This document shows positions 23,201 to 38,200 of a stretch of DNA of 64,000 nt, piece by piece. Every line of letters begins with the position of its first letter. The first letter of the stretch is position 1. This DNA comes from Ovis canadensis (lineage: Eukaryota > Chordata > Mammalia > Artiodactyla > Bovidae): contig NC_091255.1 in assembly GCF_042477335.2 (NCBI RefSeq), positions 34,698,501 through 34,762,500 of the forward strand, in the 5' to 3' direction. The notes beneath the pieces were generated by a model. The model was given only the letters and a program-made list of their open reading frames with translations, did no database searches and had not been told where the DNA came from. The position numbers and the translations under genes are program-made.

Positions 23201-26200
23201 AACCTAGGGTTTGTGTGTTTTCCCGTCATCCCTGGAGGAGATGGACAAGAGGCAACTCTGCAGGATCACTCCAGCAGGACCAACACTGGTGTAATTTACA
23301 AAGGGCCGTCAGATGCAGGGCTCCAACTCTGGGAAAATGCAAGAACAAGGCAAATGGAACCTGCCTGGGGAGGAGGAGGCCCAAAGCTGGAGAACAAATC
23401 TGCAGAGGTTCCAGGCAGTTCTTGTTTGGGAAGCTATCTGTTCTTATTCCTCTCAAAATTGACAGCCTTCTGGAAGTTCTCCATTAGTGCAGCAATTATG
23501 ATGCACTTTTATCATATCATAATGCCTATGAAGTTTACTGAGGCTTTTTTTTTTAATAAGTCAGCTCTCCAGGAAAAGTACAGTAGCTGCTCAAAAGCTG
23601 TACCTCCTAGGGCTTTTAGAGGTTAACGTTTTGCTTATATTTATAACTGAAAATTAAATGCTAGTCCATAGTTCATTTTGTTTAGATTTCTCAAATCAAA
23701 GAAAAGTAAGTTAAATGTGATCATTTTTTTTAATCAAGAGGTAAGTTTAAAAAAAGAATAATCTCTTTACATAATCTTGTTCATTATTAATGTTCTGTAG
23801 GCTCTGAAGAACATAACAGGAACCACTTTGGCCAGGAAGATAAAGTCACATCAAAGATTATTTCAAGATAGGATGCATTTAATATGTTGTTGTTAAGTCA
23901 CCTAAGTCGTGTCCTACTCTTTGAGACCCCATGGACTACAGCATGCCAGGCTCCTCTGTCCTCCATGATCTCTTAAGAGTTTACTCAAAATATTTACCAT
24001 AGTTAATGTTTATTTAACTGTTAACTTACCATCTGTTCCTGAACATCCCTCTTTGCCTGGGAAAACCCCTGCTGTAACTCTTCAAGTAAGATTTCCGATG
24101 CTTGAGCTCTTAGGACAAGTGCAGAGATCTTGAAAGGAAAAAAAAAAAAAAATCATACACAGAAAATATGGCTATTAGGAATCTGGCTATTCTGAAACTA
24201 ACTCTACAATCTCCTGCTTAATGTCCAGAATTGATTTTTTTAGTAGTTCATAAAACACCACTCATCTATCATTCAACAAATACATATGAACCTACTGTGT
24301 ACAAAAGTCTCAGCCTTTCAGATGACACAGGCAGTACCAAAACTCCCCAGGGGTCACCCACTGCCATACATGAACAACGCATTATACGGCCTCTAGACAT
24401 AGATATTAATCCATGTGACCCAGTTATAAATATTATTCTTAAAAGAGCTAATTAAAAATCAAAAAAATTTTGAAACTGTCCACACACACACAAAAACCCA
24501 CACAGTTTAAAGGATAAACAAATCTTCTCTGAACTAGCTGCAGTCTTCCAAGATGATGTACTTAAGAGAACAGATACACGAGAAACTCCCCTGAATTAGT
24601 TTAATGTTCCCGATGAGGGGTTTATGTACAAGTTGATGACTTGTATATAAGAGTGGTAAAATAAAAATAAATTTGGTTAGACATTTTAAGAATGATTAGT
24701 TTCAGAATTCTGTCTCCAGTAGTAGCAAAATAGGTAGTGTGAACCAACCTTCCTGCTGAGAATTAAGAAAACCAGACAAAAATAACCACAGAGCCGAGGA
24801 CCAGAATGAGGACACTTGGGAGAACCGGATGCAGCCTCTGCAACAGCTCTTCTCCAGAAGCACGTGCCAATTCCAGAAGAAACAGATGCGACACTGAGAA
24901 ACGGAGCAGGGCGTCTCAGAGCCTCAGGAAAAGGGGCAAAAGTTAAGAGTCCAAGACCCACTACACAGGAATCCCTGGTAACACCCTGCACTTTGGATTG
25001 GGTCCCCAAAGGGACACACCCAAGAGTATAAGGAAAGAATTTAAACTAATCCAACCTTCACAACTTCATATGATCTCAATTCCTGTAAACAAATTAAGGT
25101 GATCCATGATTGGATTATTGGTGACCCACAACTAGTTGTCTGCCTCTAAGAAAAATTATTTCAACAATTTTCATATATAATGTCTAGCACTCAAGTAAGA
25201 ATGCACAAGAAAAGACTACGATAAAAAAAAAAACAAAAGGAAATGATAGAAAACAAAACAGAAACAGACCTACAATGAATCCACGTATGTTACTAAAGTG
25301 TACTTTAAAATAGCTGTAATTTGATCTGTTCAGAAATTTAGCCCCACCAGAGATTTAATGGAAACAATAAACACAACCAAATGGAATTAATAAACTAAAA
25401 AAGCAATTATCCAAATTATTAAAAATTCAATGAATAAATTTAACAGATTAGACCTACTGGAAGAGAAAATCAGTGATCTGATGATAATAAAGACACATGT
25501 GCAAGAATGTTAGAAAGTGTGTTCATTCACAATAGTCAAAAACCAGAAACAATCCAAATATCTCTCAACTGTAGAATGGATAAATAAATTATGCTATAAT
25601 CATGTTACAGAATATACATAGCATTAAAAAACCTAACCACTGATACACAGAACAGGATGGATAAGTCTCACAGACACAATGACCACAGACTGGATGCTAA
25701 AGGCTACATACTATATGATTCCATTCATAAGAAGTCCAAGAACAAGCAATACTAAAAACATAGTGTTAAAAGCTAGAATACTGGCTACCTCTAAGTACAG
25801 CAGGTGGGGTATTTACTTATTAGTAAAGAACATAAAGGTATTAAAAATGGTCTGTATCTTGATGCAGATGATAATTTATTACCTGGTAAAATTGTCCACA
25901 AAATAAAGCTCACCAAATTGTACACTTGAGAGTTATGCACTTTACTATATCAATAGAAACAAATTTTTAAAGAGACATATGGCTGAGAATATTCCAATTA
26001 TGAGGTAAGACATTGGTTCAGAGATCCAAGATACCCTGTGATACTCCAAACGGCAGAAATATGAAGAAAAATATACTGAGGTATACAGTAGAGTACAATT
26101 GTTAATAACAAAAACATTTTTAAAAAGAGCTAGGGAAAAAATGACATTTTACCTTCAAAGGAGCAATAATAAGACTGATAGCTGACTTATCAGAAACATG

Positions 26201-29200
26201 GAAGCCAGAAGCAATGGAATAATAACTTCAAAGTGCTGAAAGAGAACAACATAAGTACTCAGAATTCTACACCTGGCCAGAGTATCCTTCCTGAATGAAG
26301 GTGGAAGAAAAAGATACGTCTAATAAACAAAAATATGAGAGAATGGACTTCTGGCACTGTCCAAGAGGACTAAGCCCACCAAGGCCATTCTCTCCCCTGA
26401 TTACACCTAAAAATTTCTGGGTAAAATACAAAAAGCAACTACCTGAGGACTCTAAAAACTAAACAAAAGCAGACAGTTTAGAGAGAGAAATCAAAACGCG
26501 AACAAACAATTTATACAGCAGTTTACTGCCTATTTGGGGTTTTTTCCTATTTTCTTGCCAGCATGAATCTGAGAGCAGCTCCAACTGTAAAGCAACAGGG
26601 GATGCGGCAGCACAGGAGCAACCACTGCCTCTCTGATCACAGGGCCAGGACAGGGACCCTGTGAGCTGAAGAGGAGAGCGGCACTGAGAGAGAAAGCTAC
26701 AAGAGGTGCCCGAATTCTGTGCGTGAACCAGCACAAGTCTCACACTCACCCCTGCGCTATATACACACAGGGACACAGCCAGAGGAGCACGGCGAAGGCT
26801 TTCAAAATGAACTGACATTAGAACCACCTACTACCCTAGGCAAGACAGAACTTATGAACTGAACCTAATCTGGGTAACAGAACTCAGTCTCACAAAAAAA
26901 TACTCATAGTCTCCAAGATCAATCTGAAAGTACTTGACATAGAAAGAATCAGGAAAATGTGGCCAATTCTCAACAGGAAAGAAAATCAATATATGTCAAC
27001 CCCATGACGACCTAGATTGGAATTATCAAAGATTTTAAAGTAGCTATTGTAACTATGCTGCCTAGAGTAAAGGTAAATACTCTTGAAATGAATGAAAACA
27101 TAGTTCTCAGTAGAGAAATTAAAAACTAAAAAAAGATGAAAAAACTGACTATCACAGAATCTGGCACAAAAACAGGTGAACAGATTAATCAATTAAAATA
27201 GAGTCCTGAAACTGACCCACATATGTATGTTCACTTGATAGCTTACAAAGATGATCTTGCAGAGCAATGATAATATGGTAATCTTTTCACTAAATGGTAC
27301 AGGAATGGACTATCCAAATGAAAAAAAGAATGTATAAAAATTTACCCTTATCTATAGCTTATATATAAAAGTCAGTTCTAGATGGATTTTGGGTATAAAT
27401 GTGGGTAGCTATAAACGATGAAGCTTCTACAAAATATATGAAAATATCTTCATAACCGCAGGATCATGATAAAAATCACTAAATCATAAAGAGAAGGATC
27501 AATAAATTTAACTATATTATTTAACTATATTAAAGTTAATAAACTTCTTCAAAAGACATCATTAAAATAACAAAAACATAAGGTACTAGGTAGAACACAT
27601 CACCGAAGGTTCTAACAAGATCATGTAAAGAATTCCTAAGAGAAAAACAAGCGAAAAAAGAGAGAGAGAGAGAGACAACCCAATAAAAAAAAATGAGACC
27701 TGAGAAGTAATTTCACACATACACACACACACACAACAATACCCCAATGGCAAACAGACACAAAAAATGCTAAATAACCTCAAATGCAAACTAAGCCACA
27801 ATGAAATACTATTACACACCCACCAAAACAGCTATAATTAAAATAAAACAAAACAAAGTCTGCCAAGACTGTGGACCCAGAGGAATTTGCTGGGCAGAGT
27901 ACACACTCATACAACCACTTCCTGGCACTATTATCTCCAAAAGTTGACATGCATTTTGAACATTTTGACCCAGACATTCCTTCCACTCCTAGGCATATAC
28001 CCAGCAGCAGCAACATGTGCAGAAAGCCCTATACAAAAATTTCAAAGTAGAATTATTCATAATATCCCAGGACTATATACAACCCAAAGGCTAATCAACA
28101 TTAAGATGGATAAATTATAATATAGCCATATAATGAATTGTATAACTATACCACAATGAAAATAACAACTGCCACACATTTGTAACCAGAAACGTCACAA
28201 TGTTGAATGGAGAAAGAAAGACACAAAAGAATACAAACTATATAATTCACTTGTTAAAATAAAAAAGCAGACAAAGCTGATCTAATGGTGTTAAAGTTAG
28301 GGCTATACTTACTTCTGGGGAGAAAATAGTAAGCGGAGGGGGGAAGTGAGGGTTTCTGACGTACTAGCTAATTTTTTATCAGTCTGTCTTGATGGTTATA
28401 CAGATATTAGTTCAGGTATGTTTGGTATATCTGTATATAAGGTTGGGGGTTTTTCTAGGCATGCTACACTTTTTCAAAAAGTCAAGAAGATAACTGGGAT
28501 CTTTCTTGTCAGCAGGTTTCTTGTGCAGCAGAAAACCCTAATAAAAATCAAAGGGGAAAAGGGAACCAGAGCCTCCTGATTATTCACTAATCAGTTATTT
28601 CAAAAGCTATTTTCCTTAAATCTGCAAAGCACACACCAGAGGAAGATCAGTTTGAGATATTTTTATCTGAAGGAAAATAACAGAACCCTCAGATCTTCAG
28701 GGCAAGAAAAAAATGTTACTTTGTTTTCAGAACTCTTATTTGAACAACTCAGTCGTCTCCCACGGATCATATTCTAAAACCCTCATTTACCTGGTGACTT
28801 GAGTCTTCAGTGCTCTGCTTTATGAAGTCCTCCAGCTCCTGCTTATCTTTCATTGTCTTCTCTAACTGATCATTTGCTTGCCTTAGCATCACCTGTAGTT
28901 TTTTCACCTATGCAATTTTAAATGTTAATTAGAAGGAAGTTCCAGAATTTTCATAGAATTTTTTAAAATCCCTAGCTCCAGAAAATTTTAAATATAATCT
29001 TTTTTTCTTGAGAATCATATTTTTCAGTGTGGGAAAGAACTGAGATGAATTACCTTGTTCAACAACTATATTGTGCTTTACAGTTAACAATTCGTCTTTC
29101 ATATCCATTTGAAAATATACGCTCTTCCTCTCCTATGTCTTCTAGACTAGGGCCCTGGCCTCCTTGACTCTAATCTGTCTTCAGCCTCCAGTCTACAATC

Positions 29201-32200
29201 CACACTAACACAATAAATATTTCTAAAATGAAAGTCAAATCATATTAAGTCCCTACTTAAAATCCTTAAATGCCTCCCAAAGTCTTCAAGGTAAAATTTA
29301 AACCCCTTCAGTCATCACAACACTGCTCCCCTCAGTGATCTCATCATGGCCTTCCCTTTGGAGCTTCCTTTCCCACCATTTTCCCCCACTCTCTCTCTTC
29401 TCTATCCCCAGACCCTCACATGCCCTATGCTTAGCCACATGAACTATTCATACTCCCCGGAACACACAATTTTCCTTCAGGACTGTTCCTTTGTACAGCT
29501 TTCCTCTCCTTCAACACCCTTTCCCCACTAGCTCTAAAACAAATTTAGCTGAACCCTAACCCTAACCTTCCCTAGTTAACAGCCCATAGTTAAGTTAGAT
29601 GTCTCTGCTCCTCATCTAGTTCTACTTGTACAAGAATAACCCACCCTGAAAGGATGGCTTGGGTTGAAACACTAAAAATTCCTCATGAGCAGTACTGTGT
29701 TCTCTCTGTAGCTGAACACTAAGAACCCAGCAAAGTGCCTACACAGTTGAAGCAAGAGCAAAATGTCTGACATGACTATGGAACCCAAGATGACCCATTC
29801 CTGTACCAAACCAGAGGCCATCTATTGCTATATTAGCTTCACAAAAAGCTTTAGAAGTTTACCTTTGAGCCATCAAAAACACACACACACACACACATAT
29901 GGAGGAAATTTATGCCAAAGGCATTTGAAAATATTAAGCCATCATTCTAATCAGCTTAAGCTTAAAGACTAGGGTAGCACTTCCACAATAACCAAAGAAC
30001 AATTGGGAAATATAAGAAAAAAAGTTATTTTTTCCTTGTATATACTTTCACAAGTCTACTCTCATGAAATTCTATAGTATTTGCTAAATGTTATCAAGGA
30101 ACCCACTATTAGACACTGTATTTGGAAAGTTCAGTTCAGTTGCTCAATTGTGTCTGACTCTCTGCAACCCCATGGACTGCTGCACACCAGGCTTCCCTGT
30201 CCATCATCGACTCCCAGAGCCTACTCAAACTCATGTCCATCAAGTCAGTGATGCCATCCAGCCATCTCATCCTCTGGCGTCCCCTTCTCCTCCTGCCTTC
30301 AATCTTTCCCAGCATCAGGGTCTTTTTCCAATGAACTGGTTCTTCGCATTAGGTGGCCAAAGAACTGGAGTTTCAACTTCAGCATCTGTCCTTTCAATGA
30401 ATATTCAGGACTGATTTCCTTTAGGATGGACTGGTCAGATCTCCTTACAGTCCAAGGGGCTCTTAAGAGTCTTCTCCAACACCACAGCTCAAAAGCATCA
30501 ATTCTTCAGAGCTCAGCTTTCTTTACAGTCCAACTCTCACATCCATACATGACTATTGGAAAAACCAGAGCTTTGACTAGATGGACCTTTGTTGGTATTG
30601 TCTCTTTCTGCTTTTTAATATGCTGTCTAGGCTGGTCATAGCTTTTCTTCCAAGGAGCAAGTATCTTTTAATTTCATGGCTGCAGTCACCATTGCAGTGA
30701 TTTTGGAGCCCAAAAAAATAAAGTCTGTCCCTGTTTCCACTGTTTCCCCATCTATTTCCCATGAAGTGATGGGACCAGATGCCATGATCTTCATTTTCTG
30801 AATGTTGAGCTTTAAGCCAACTTTTTCACTCTCCTCTTTCACTTTCATCAAGAGGCTCTTTAGTTCTTTAGTTCTTCTTCACTTTCTGCCATAAGGGTAG
30901 GGTCATCTGCATATCTGAGGTTATTGATATTTCTCCCGGCAATCTTGATTCCAGCTTGTGCTTCTTCCAGCCCAGCCTTTCTCATGATGAACTCTGCATA
31001 GAAGTTAAATAAGCAGGGTGACACTATACAGCATTGACATACTCCTTTTCCTATTTGAAACCAGTCTGTTGTTCCACGTCCAGTTCTAACTGTTGCTTCC
31101 TGACCTGCATATAGGTTTCTCAAGAGGCAGGTCAGGTGGTCTGTTATTCCCATCTCTTTCAGAATTTTCCACAGTTTATTGTGATTCACACAGTCAAAGG
31201 CTTTGGCACAGTCAATAAAGCAGAAGTAGGCGTTTTTCTTGAACTCTTTTGTTTTTTTGATGATCCAGCGGATGTTGGCAATTTGATCTCTGGTTCTTCT
31301 GCCTTTTCTAAATCCAAATTGAACATCTGGAATTTCACGGTTCACGTACTGTTGAAGCCTGGCTTGGAGAATTTTGAGCATTACTTTGCTGGTGTGTGAG
31401 ATAAGTGCAATTGTGCAGTAGTTTGAACATTCTTTGGCATTGCCCTTCTTTGGATTGGAATGAAAAATGACCTTTTCCAAAGTCCTGTGACCACTGCTGA
31501 GTTTTCCAGATTTGCTGGCATATTGAGTACAGCACTTTCATAGCATCATCTTTTAGGATTTGAAGTAGCTCAACTGGAACTCCGTCACCTCCACTAGCTT
31601 TGTTCATAGCGATGCTTCCTAAGGCCCACTTGACTTCACATTCCAGGATGTCTGGCTCTAGGTCAGTGATCACACCATCATGGTTATCTGGATCATGAAG
31701 ATATTTTTTGTATGGTTCTTCTGTGTATTCCTGCCATCTCTTATTAACATCTTCTGCTTCTCTCAGGTCCATACAATTCCTATCCTTTACTGTACCCATC
31801 TTCGCATGAAATGTTCCCTTGGTATCTCTACTTTTCGTGAAGAGATCTCTAGTCTTTCCCATTCTACTGTCTGCCACTATTTCTTTGCATTGATCGCTGA
31901 GGAAGGCTGTCTTATTTCTCCTTGCTATTCTTTGCAACTCTGCATTCAAATGGGTATATTTTTCCTCTTCTCCTTTGCCTTTCACTTCCCTTCTTTTCTC
32001 AGCTATTTGTAAGGCCTTGTCAGACAACCATTTGCCTTTTTGCATTTATTTTTCTTGGGGATGGTCTTGATCACTGCCTCCTGTACAACGTCACATACCT
32101 CCATCTATAGTTCTCCAGGCAGTCTATCAGATCTAATCCCTTGAATCTATTTGTCACTTCCACTGTATAATCGTAAGGGATTTGATAAAGGTCATACCTG

Positions 32201-35200
32201 AATGGTCTAGTGGTTTTCCCTACTTTCTCCAATTAAGTCTGAATTTGGCAATAAGGAGTTCATGATCTGAGCCACAGCCAGCTCCCAGTCTTGTTTTTGT
32301 ACTGTATTTGGAAAGGTCTTGTCAATCTCAACATATCTGATTTACCAAATCTTAATTTCTGTGACCCCATAAACTACCCTATTTCAACAAATTTATGACA
32401 AGACGTAGGCAATAAGCAACAGAGTCCAAATACTGGTTAATGTAATATTCAATTAACTTTTATCCAATAAGCAATAGTCAACCCCTTATCTCCCTAACCC
32501 TCCATATCATAAAGCACTTTCCATGTGTATGCATTCATGACAATAACCTGTCTAGGCCTTGAGCACAAGGAACAGGCTGGAGAGGAGATATGCCAGCTGA
32601 GCTGACCAGTGTGGTACTGGGCAAGCTAGCCACGCAAAGACACACAAAAGCAAAAATTCTGTCATGTCCTCCCACTGGAAATGTAACTGACATCACATGC
32701 ACCAGATTATTTCAGACTTCACAAGCTGGATAAACTTCATAAAGCAAATTGGGAGGGGTAAAAGGCAATTAATTCAGCACCTCCAATGAAAACAACAGCT
32801 TACCAGTTTTGCACACCCCAAAAGAAACTCACCTGGTCTCTTGTTTCAGCCTCCTGAATCTGAATTCCTTGTAATTGTTTTTCATAATTGGAACACATAT
32901 CACAGCGTCTACCAAGCTTATTTCCAGCATTGTGTATCTGAGGGACACCAAAATTATCTCTTATCAGAGAGAACAAAATAGGTCCACAAAACATACACAA
33001 GGAATACTTGTAGTCTTACCTATGCTACTCAAAGTAGAAAATGGAGTAAACAATTTATTCAGGGACTTATGGCAAGAAGTTATAATACAGAGTTGAATTC
33101 TAAAAAATCCTAAGTCCCATACAAGTATGATAGGAAAACAAGGGACATAACTTTATCACCAAGAGGCTCAAGACCCCAAACTACCACATTTGGGGGAAAC
33201 ACAAGGAAAGTAAAAGGTACTATACCGTGGTACACACAATTTAAATCGATACTAGCCAACAAGAGGAGACGGGAGCTCGGAGTGCCAATTAACCATTTCA
33301 CCAGCTCCAAGCACAAAGCAGGTATGAAACAATTAAGTAGCACCTTTTCACATGTTCTGCATAAGCCCAAGGAGAATAGTTTCTTTCAACCTTAATAAGC
33401 TGTTCCACCTGCTAACCAAGTTTCTTTAAAGAAAAGTAGCCCTGAGTAAAAGAAACCACTGGAAGTTGTACAACGTGAATCCCAATCCAGGTTTTGCCTC
33501 TAAGTCAAAGGGGAAATTTGAGCAACTCACTTGACCTTTCTGAGCCAGTTTCCTTACCTCTAAAGTTGGAGAAAATCATACCCTGATTGTCTCATTATTA
33601 TCAAGAAGGTCAAAGAGAAGAGGTATGTGAAAGGGCTTGTAATCTGTAAAGCACTATGCAACCACATATTTAAGCTTTTATCTCCTAGTCTTACTTTTTA
33701 GTTTGCAAATACTATTAGCAGGAAAATTAACCTCATTAAAGGTTGCCTTCTCTTCTCTCCCACATTTTCCAACCCCACCTTAAACTCTCAGCATCAACTA
33801 GTGTATAAGCATCTGTACTTCAGACCTCAAAGAAAGATGAAAGTATGAATCCTAGAATACACTGAGATTATGCAAAACTGCAAAGCAAAACAAATTCAGG
33901 CTACACAAATTTAGCTATGCTATTCAGGCAGATCACTCCAACTGAAGATGTGTGACATCAGGTGATGTTTATACTCAACACAATCAGCTAGTAAGTTCCC
34001 TTCTCTGTCATAATCACCTGGAACAGCGAAAGCAGAAAATGTAAGGGTCAGACAACACGGATTAACACCCATTTTCTGGCAACAAGTGTGAGCACTGGCT
34101 CCAGGGGCTATCTCTTGAATGAACAATAAATTCAGAGCTACCCAGGATCCCTCAGAGCAAGCAAGAGGCAAAGCCAGGAGGAGAGCTCACCTCTTTCTGC
34201 AAGAGATTCCATTCTGTCTCACTGACTAGGCGGTAGCCACTGGGGGACACATAAGCACTTTCCATGCCCTGTGTGACACTCGACAGGAGGGATGCTGTCT
34301 CCTCTTGCTCCGGTGTCATCGCCTTGATTGCTCTCTCCTGATCTTTGGTTAACATAAACCCACTTGGCATTTGCAGTGACCCGAGGGAGGCAGTATCAAA
34401 GTTCTCAGTCACCGAATCTGCTCCTACCAACGGTCCGAAATCTGATTCGTCCAGGTTCCCAGCAGATTTTGCTTTGCAGTTATAGCCTAAAGCTTTGGAT
34501 TGCAGCGAGCCTGAAGTTCCCAGGCTATCTGTAGACTGTGCTCTCCTGAGTCCATCTTTAAACACATCATTGTCTGGTTTACTGAAAGGATCCCCGGATG
34601 GCAACAGTAAGTCTGCATCCAGAGAATGGACTGAACCATGGGTGCTATCTAAATGTTCCTGAAATGGGAAAATATATTGCCAAGTTAGACAATTCCTGTT
34701 ATTTTCAAAGAGAAAAACTATCACATTTTATAAAGTGTTTTGCCACATGTTACACATGACAGTCTTTCGTATGCTGCCTCTGTATATTCACTGAGCAAAT
34801 ATTTACTGACTGTCTTCTATATGCTGGGCCCTAAACCAAGCACTCAGGATACAACTGTGAGCAATCTCTGACCCCAAGATGCTTAGTTTCATGAAAAAAA
34901 TAAACAAGTGAACCAAGTAAACAGGCTATTAGAATACCATACTTGATAAAATGATGACAGGTTTCAGCTATGTACTGAATGCCCTGGAAGCTCAAGGAGA
35001 GGAATTCAGTCCAGACACAGGAAATCAGGAAGGTCTCCTGAAATTTGGTGTTGGGTATATTGAACAAGGGGTCCTGCTGTATATCCAAGTGGAGATGTCC
35101 ACCCAGCAGAGGGACAAAGAAATCTTTAGATAGGAGATTTGGGAGTAACCACACCATACAGTAATAATTATGACAGCAAATCAGAACACCTTGGATGAGT

Positions 35201-38200
35201 CTGCAGAATGAGAAGAAAACCAAGGGCAAGGCCCTGAGAAACATCACTTTTGTCCATTTGGGAGACGGACAGAGGAAGGAGTAGCCAGAATAGAAAGGAA
35301 ATGAGGAGAATGTTGTATGCTGGAAACCAAGTTTCAAGCAAGATGTAATCAGCACATTAAATAAGGCGTCCATCAAGTGAAAGAAGCCAGACACAAACAG
35401 TCACACACTGAATGATTCCATCCATGTGAAATATCCAGAATAGGCAAATCCAGAGACCAAAAACAAATTAGTGGCTGCCAGAGGCTAAAAAGAAAATAAA
35501 GTAGGGAGTGACTCCTTAATGATATATGGGGGTCTCTTCTGGGGGCAATGAAAATGTTCTGAAACAAGACAGGTGATGGCTGCACTACACTATGACCATA
35601 CTGAAGGTCACGGAATTGCACATTTTAAATGGTTTATTTTTATGTGAATTTTATTTCAATGTTTTTAATGTGGTGCAGCACACTCCCAAAGTCAAAAAGC
35701 ACAGCAGTACCATTCTAGCACAGTTAGTAGGAAAATTAGAAAACAAGGAAAACGTAGCAAGTTTTTCTAAAATTTTAACTTATTCAATTTAAATAACTGG
35801 CTTTTAAGATAATATTCTTTCTACTTTTTGCTGTTAATGTCTTTACTTTTATGAACTATAAAAGACTAAAATATAGATTTCTTTTAATGTTTTAAAAATA
35901 TCCTTATTTGGCATAATACAAAGTTGACAACTTTTATGTTAATTCCTCCAGTTCTCAATTTTTTTTTAATGTTTTCTAATATGTGAAATTCAGATGGCCA
36001 AGGAACACAAATATAGCATATACTGAGCAAGCTATGGCAAAGGTCCCAGATAAGCAGCCTCACAGAAACTGGGGTGAGAATGCATTCTGCCAGCTTATAA
36101 AAGACCCAACATCTAACACTATCATACACAACGCTATTGTTACTCTGAAGAGGGAAAGGAATGGGGCAAAAAGCTGTGAGGGCCTTTTAAGAAGCACAGA
36201 CCAGGGTGCTCAGAGCAGTATTTCAGTTCAGTTCAGTTGCTCAGTCATGTCCAACTCTTTGCGACCCCATGAATCACAGCACGCCAGGCCACCCTGTCCA
36301 TCACCAACTCCCAGAGTTCACTCAAACTCATGTCCATCGAGTCCGTGATGCCATCCAGCCATCTCATCCTCTGTCATCCCCTTCTCCTCCTGCCCCCAAT
36401 TCCTCCCAGCATCAGAGTCTTTTCCAATGAGTCAACTCTTCACATCAGGTGGCCAAAGTACTGGAGTTTCAGCTTTAGCATCATCCCTTCCAAAGAACAC
36501 CCAGGGCTGATCTCCTTTAGAATGGACCAGTTGGATCTCCTTGCAGTTCAAGGGACTCTCAAGAGTCTTCTCCAATACCACAGTTCAAAAGCATCAATTC
36601 TTCAGTGCTCAGCTTTCTTCACAGTCCAACTCTCACATCCATACACGACTACTGGATAAACCATAGCCTTGACTAGACGGAACTTTGTTGGCAAAGTAAT
36701 GTCTCTGCTTTTCAATATGCTATCTAGATTGGTCATAACTTTCCTTCCAAGGAGTAAGTGTCTTTTAATTTCATGGCTGCAGTCACCATCTGCAGTGATT
36801 TTGGAGCCCCAAAAGATAAAGTCTGACACTGTTTCCACTGTTTCCCCATCTATTTCCCATGAAGTGATGGGACTAGATGCCATGATCTTCTTCGAATGTT
36901 GAGCTTTAAGCCAACTTTTTCACTCTCCACTTTCACTTTCATCAAGAGGCTTTTTAGCTCCTCTTCACTTTCTGCCATAAGGGTGGTGTCATCTGCATAT
37001 CTGAGGTTATTGATATTTCTCCCGGCAATCTTGATTCCAGCCTGTGCTTCTTCCAGCCCAGCGTTTCTCATGATGTACTCTGCATAGTAGTTAAATAAGC
37101 AGGGTGACAATATACAGCCGTGACGTACTCCTTTTCCTATTTGGAACCAGTCTGTTGTTCCACGTCCAGTTCTAATTGCTGCTTCCTGACCTGCATATAG
37201 GTTTCTCAAGAGGCAGGTCAGGTGATCTGGTATTTCCATCTCTTTCAGAATTTTCCACAGTTTATTGTGATCCACACAGTCAAAGGCTTTGGCATAGTCA
37301 ATTAAGCAGAAATAGATGTTTTTCTGGAACTCTCTTGCTTTTTCCATGATCCAGCAGATGTTGGCAATTTGATCTCTGGTTCCTCTGCCTTTTCTAAAAC
37401 CAACTTACTTATAAGGAATATGGACTTGTAGGGAAGTATAAACTGTTACAGTGTTTCTGAAAGATGATTCAACAATATGTTTGTTTATGCTCTTAAACCC
37501 AGCAGGTCTTTTCCCAAGAACTTACATTAAGGAAGTAATCAGATTAAACCCATGATTTTTATATAACAAAGAATTATATATAATAACATTACAACATTAC
37601 TCATATTAATGAAATATTTTTTACTAGCGAAAAATGAAACAACGTATGTTTATTTTCTATATTTTATGATGTTTTTGACCTTTGAAGGCCTTGCTGGCTG
37701 AGAAGTGACTGCCTCTTCCAATTTAGCTAACTCCCAGAAATAATGAACAACTTGCTTATCACTATGTCTTTCACATCCAAATCAACCAATCCCAAGTCAA
37801 CACCCCCAACCAACTCCTTTATCTAACTCTTATCCACCAAGCCAGTATTTCCCCTGCCCTAGAGCAACCCAGGGCCAGGTACCAGAAAACTGAAGACAGA
37901 TTCTCTGCCCCAAAGCCCACTGGAGTTACAACAACTAGCCAGTCCTATGTGATCTACCCTGCCCTGCTTTTCCCTCGAAAATCCCAGTAATAGCTGTGGT
38001 CCACGCTGTCCCCCTGCTACTGCTCTTGCTTCATGACCAGCTCTGATGGGGCTTCCACCATGTGGCTCTGCATGGTGTGCCATGACGCTCGTGTCTAGGC
38101 AGCTGTAAGGTTAAAACTTTTATTCAGTGGCATTTATCTCTCTACGTCGTCACTCAGTTACCTTTATAAATTAAAACCTGGGCACAAACCAATCTGTAGG

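Noticed and set aside
23171..23626. 151-codon plus-strand open frame in a RABEP1 intron
   Set aside because: It overlaps other open frames in different phases, includes poly-Phe from a T run, and has no homology I recognise.
29552..29567. Interstitial telomere-like AACCCTAACCCTAACC
   Set aside because: Only about 2.5 units; expected by chance or from a short slippage event in a mammalian genome.
33920..34171. Minus-strand open frame with an acceptor-like CAG at 34018-34020 between two RABEP1 exons
   Set aside because: In the phase left by the upstream RABEP1 exon it reaches a stop after nine codons, and no donor follows.
37859..38083. 74-codon minus-strand open frame rich in Gly, Ala and Arg
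   Set aside because: It falls in the GC-richer LTR-like island, is antisense to it, and has no splice or homology support.
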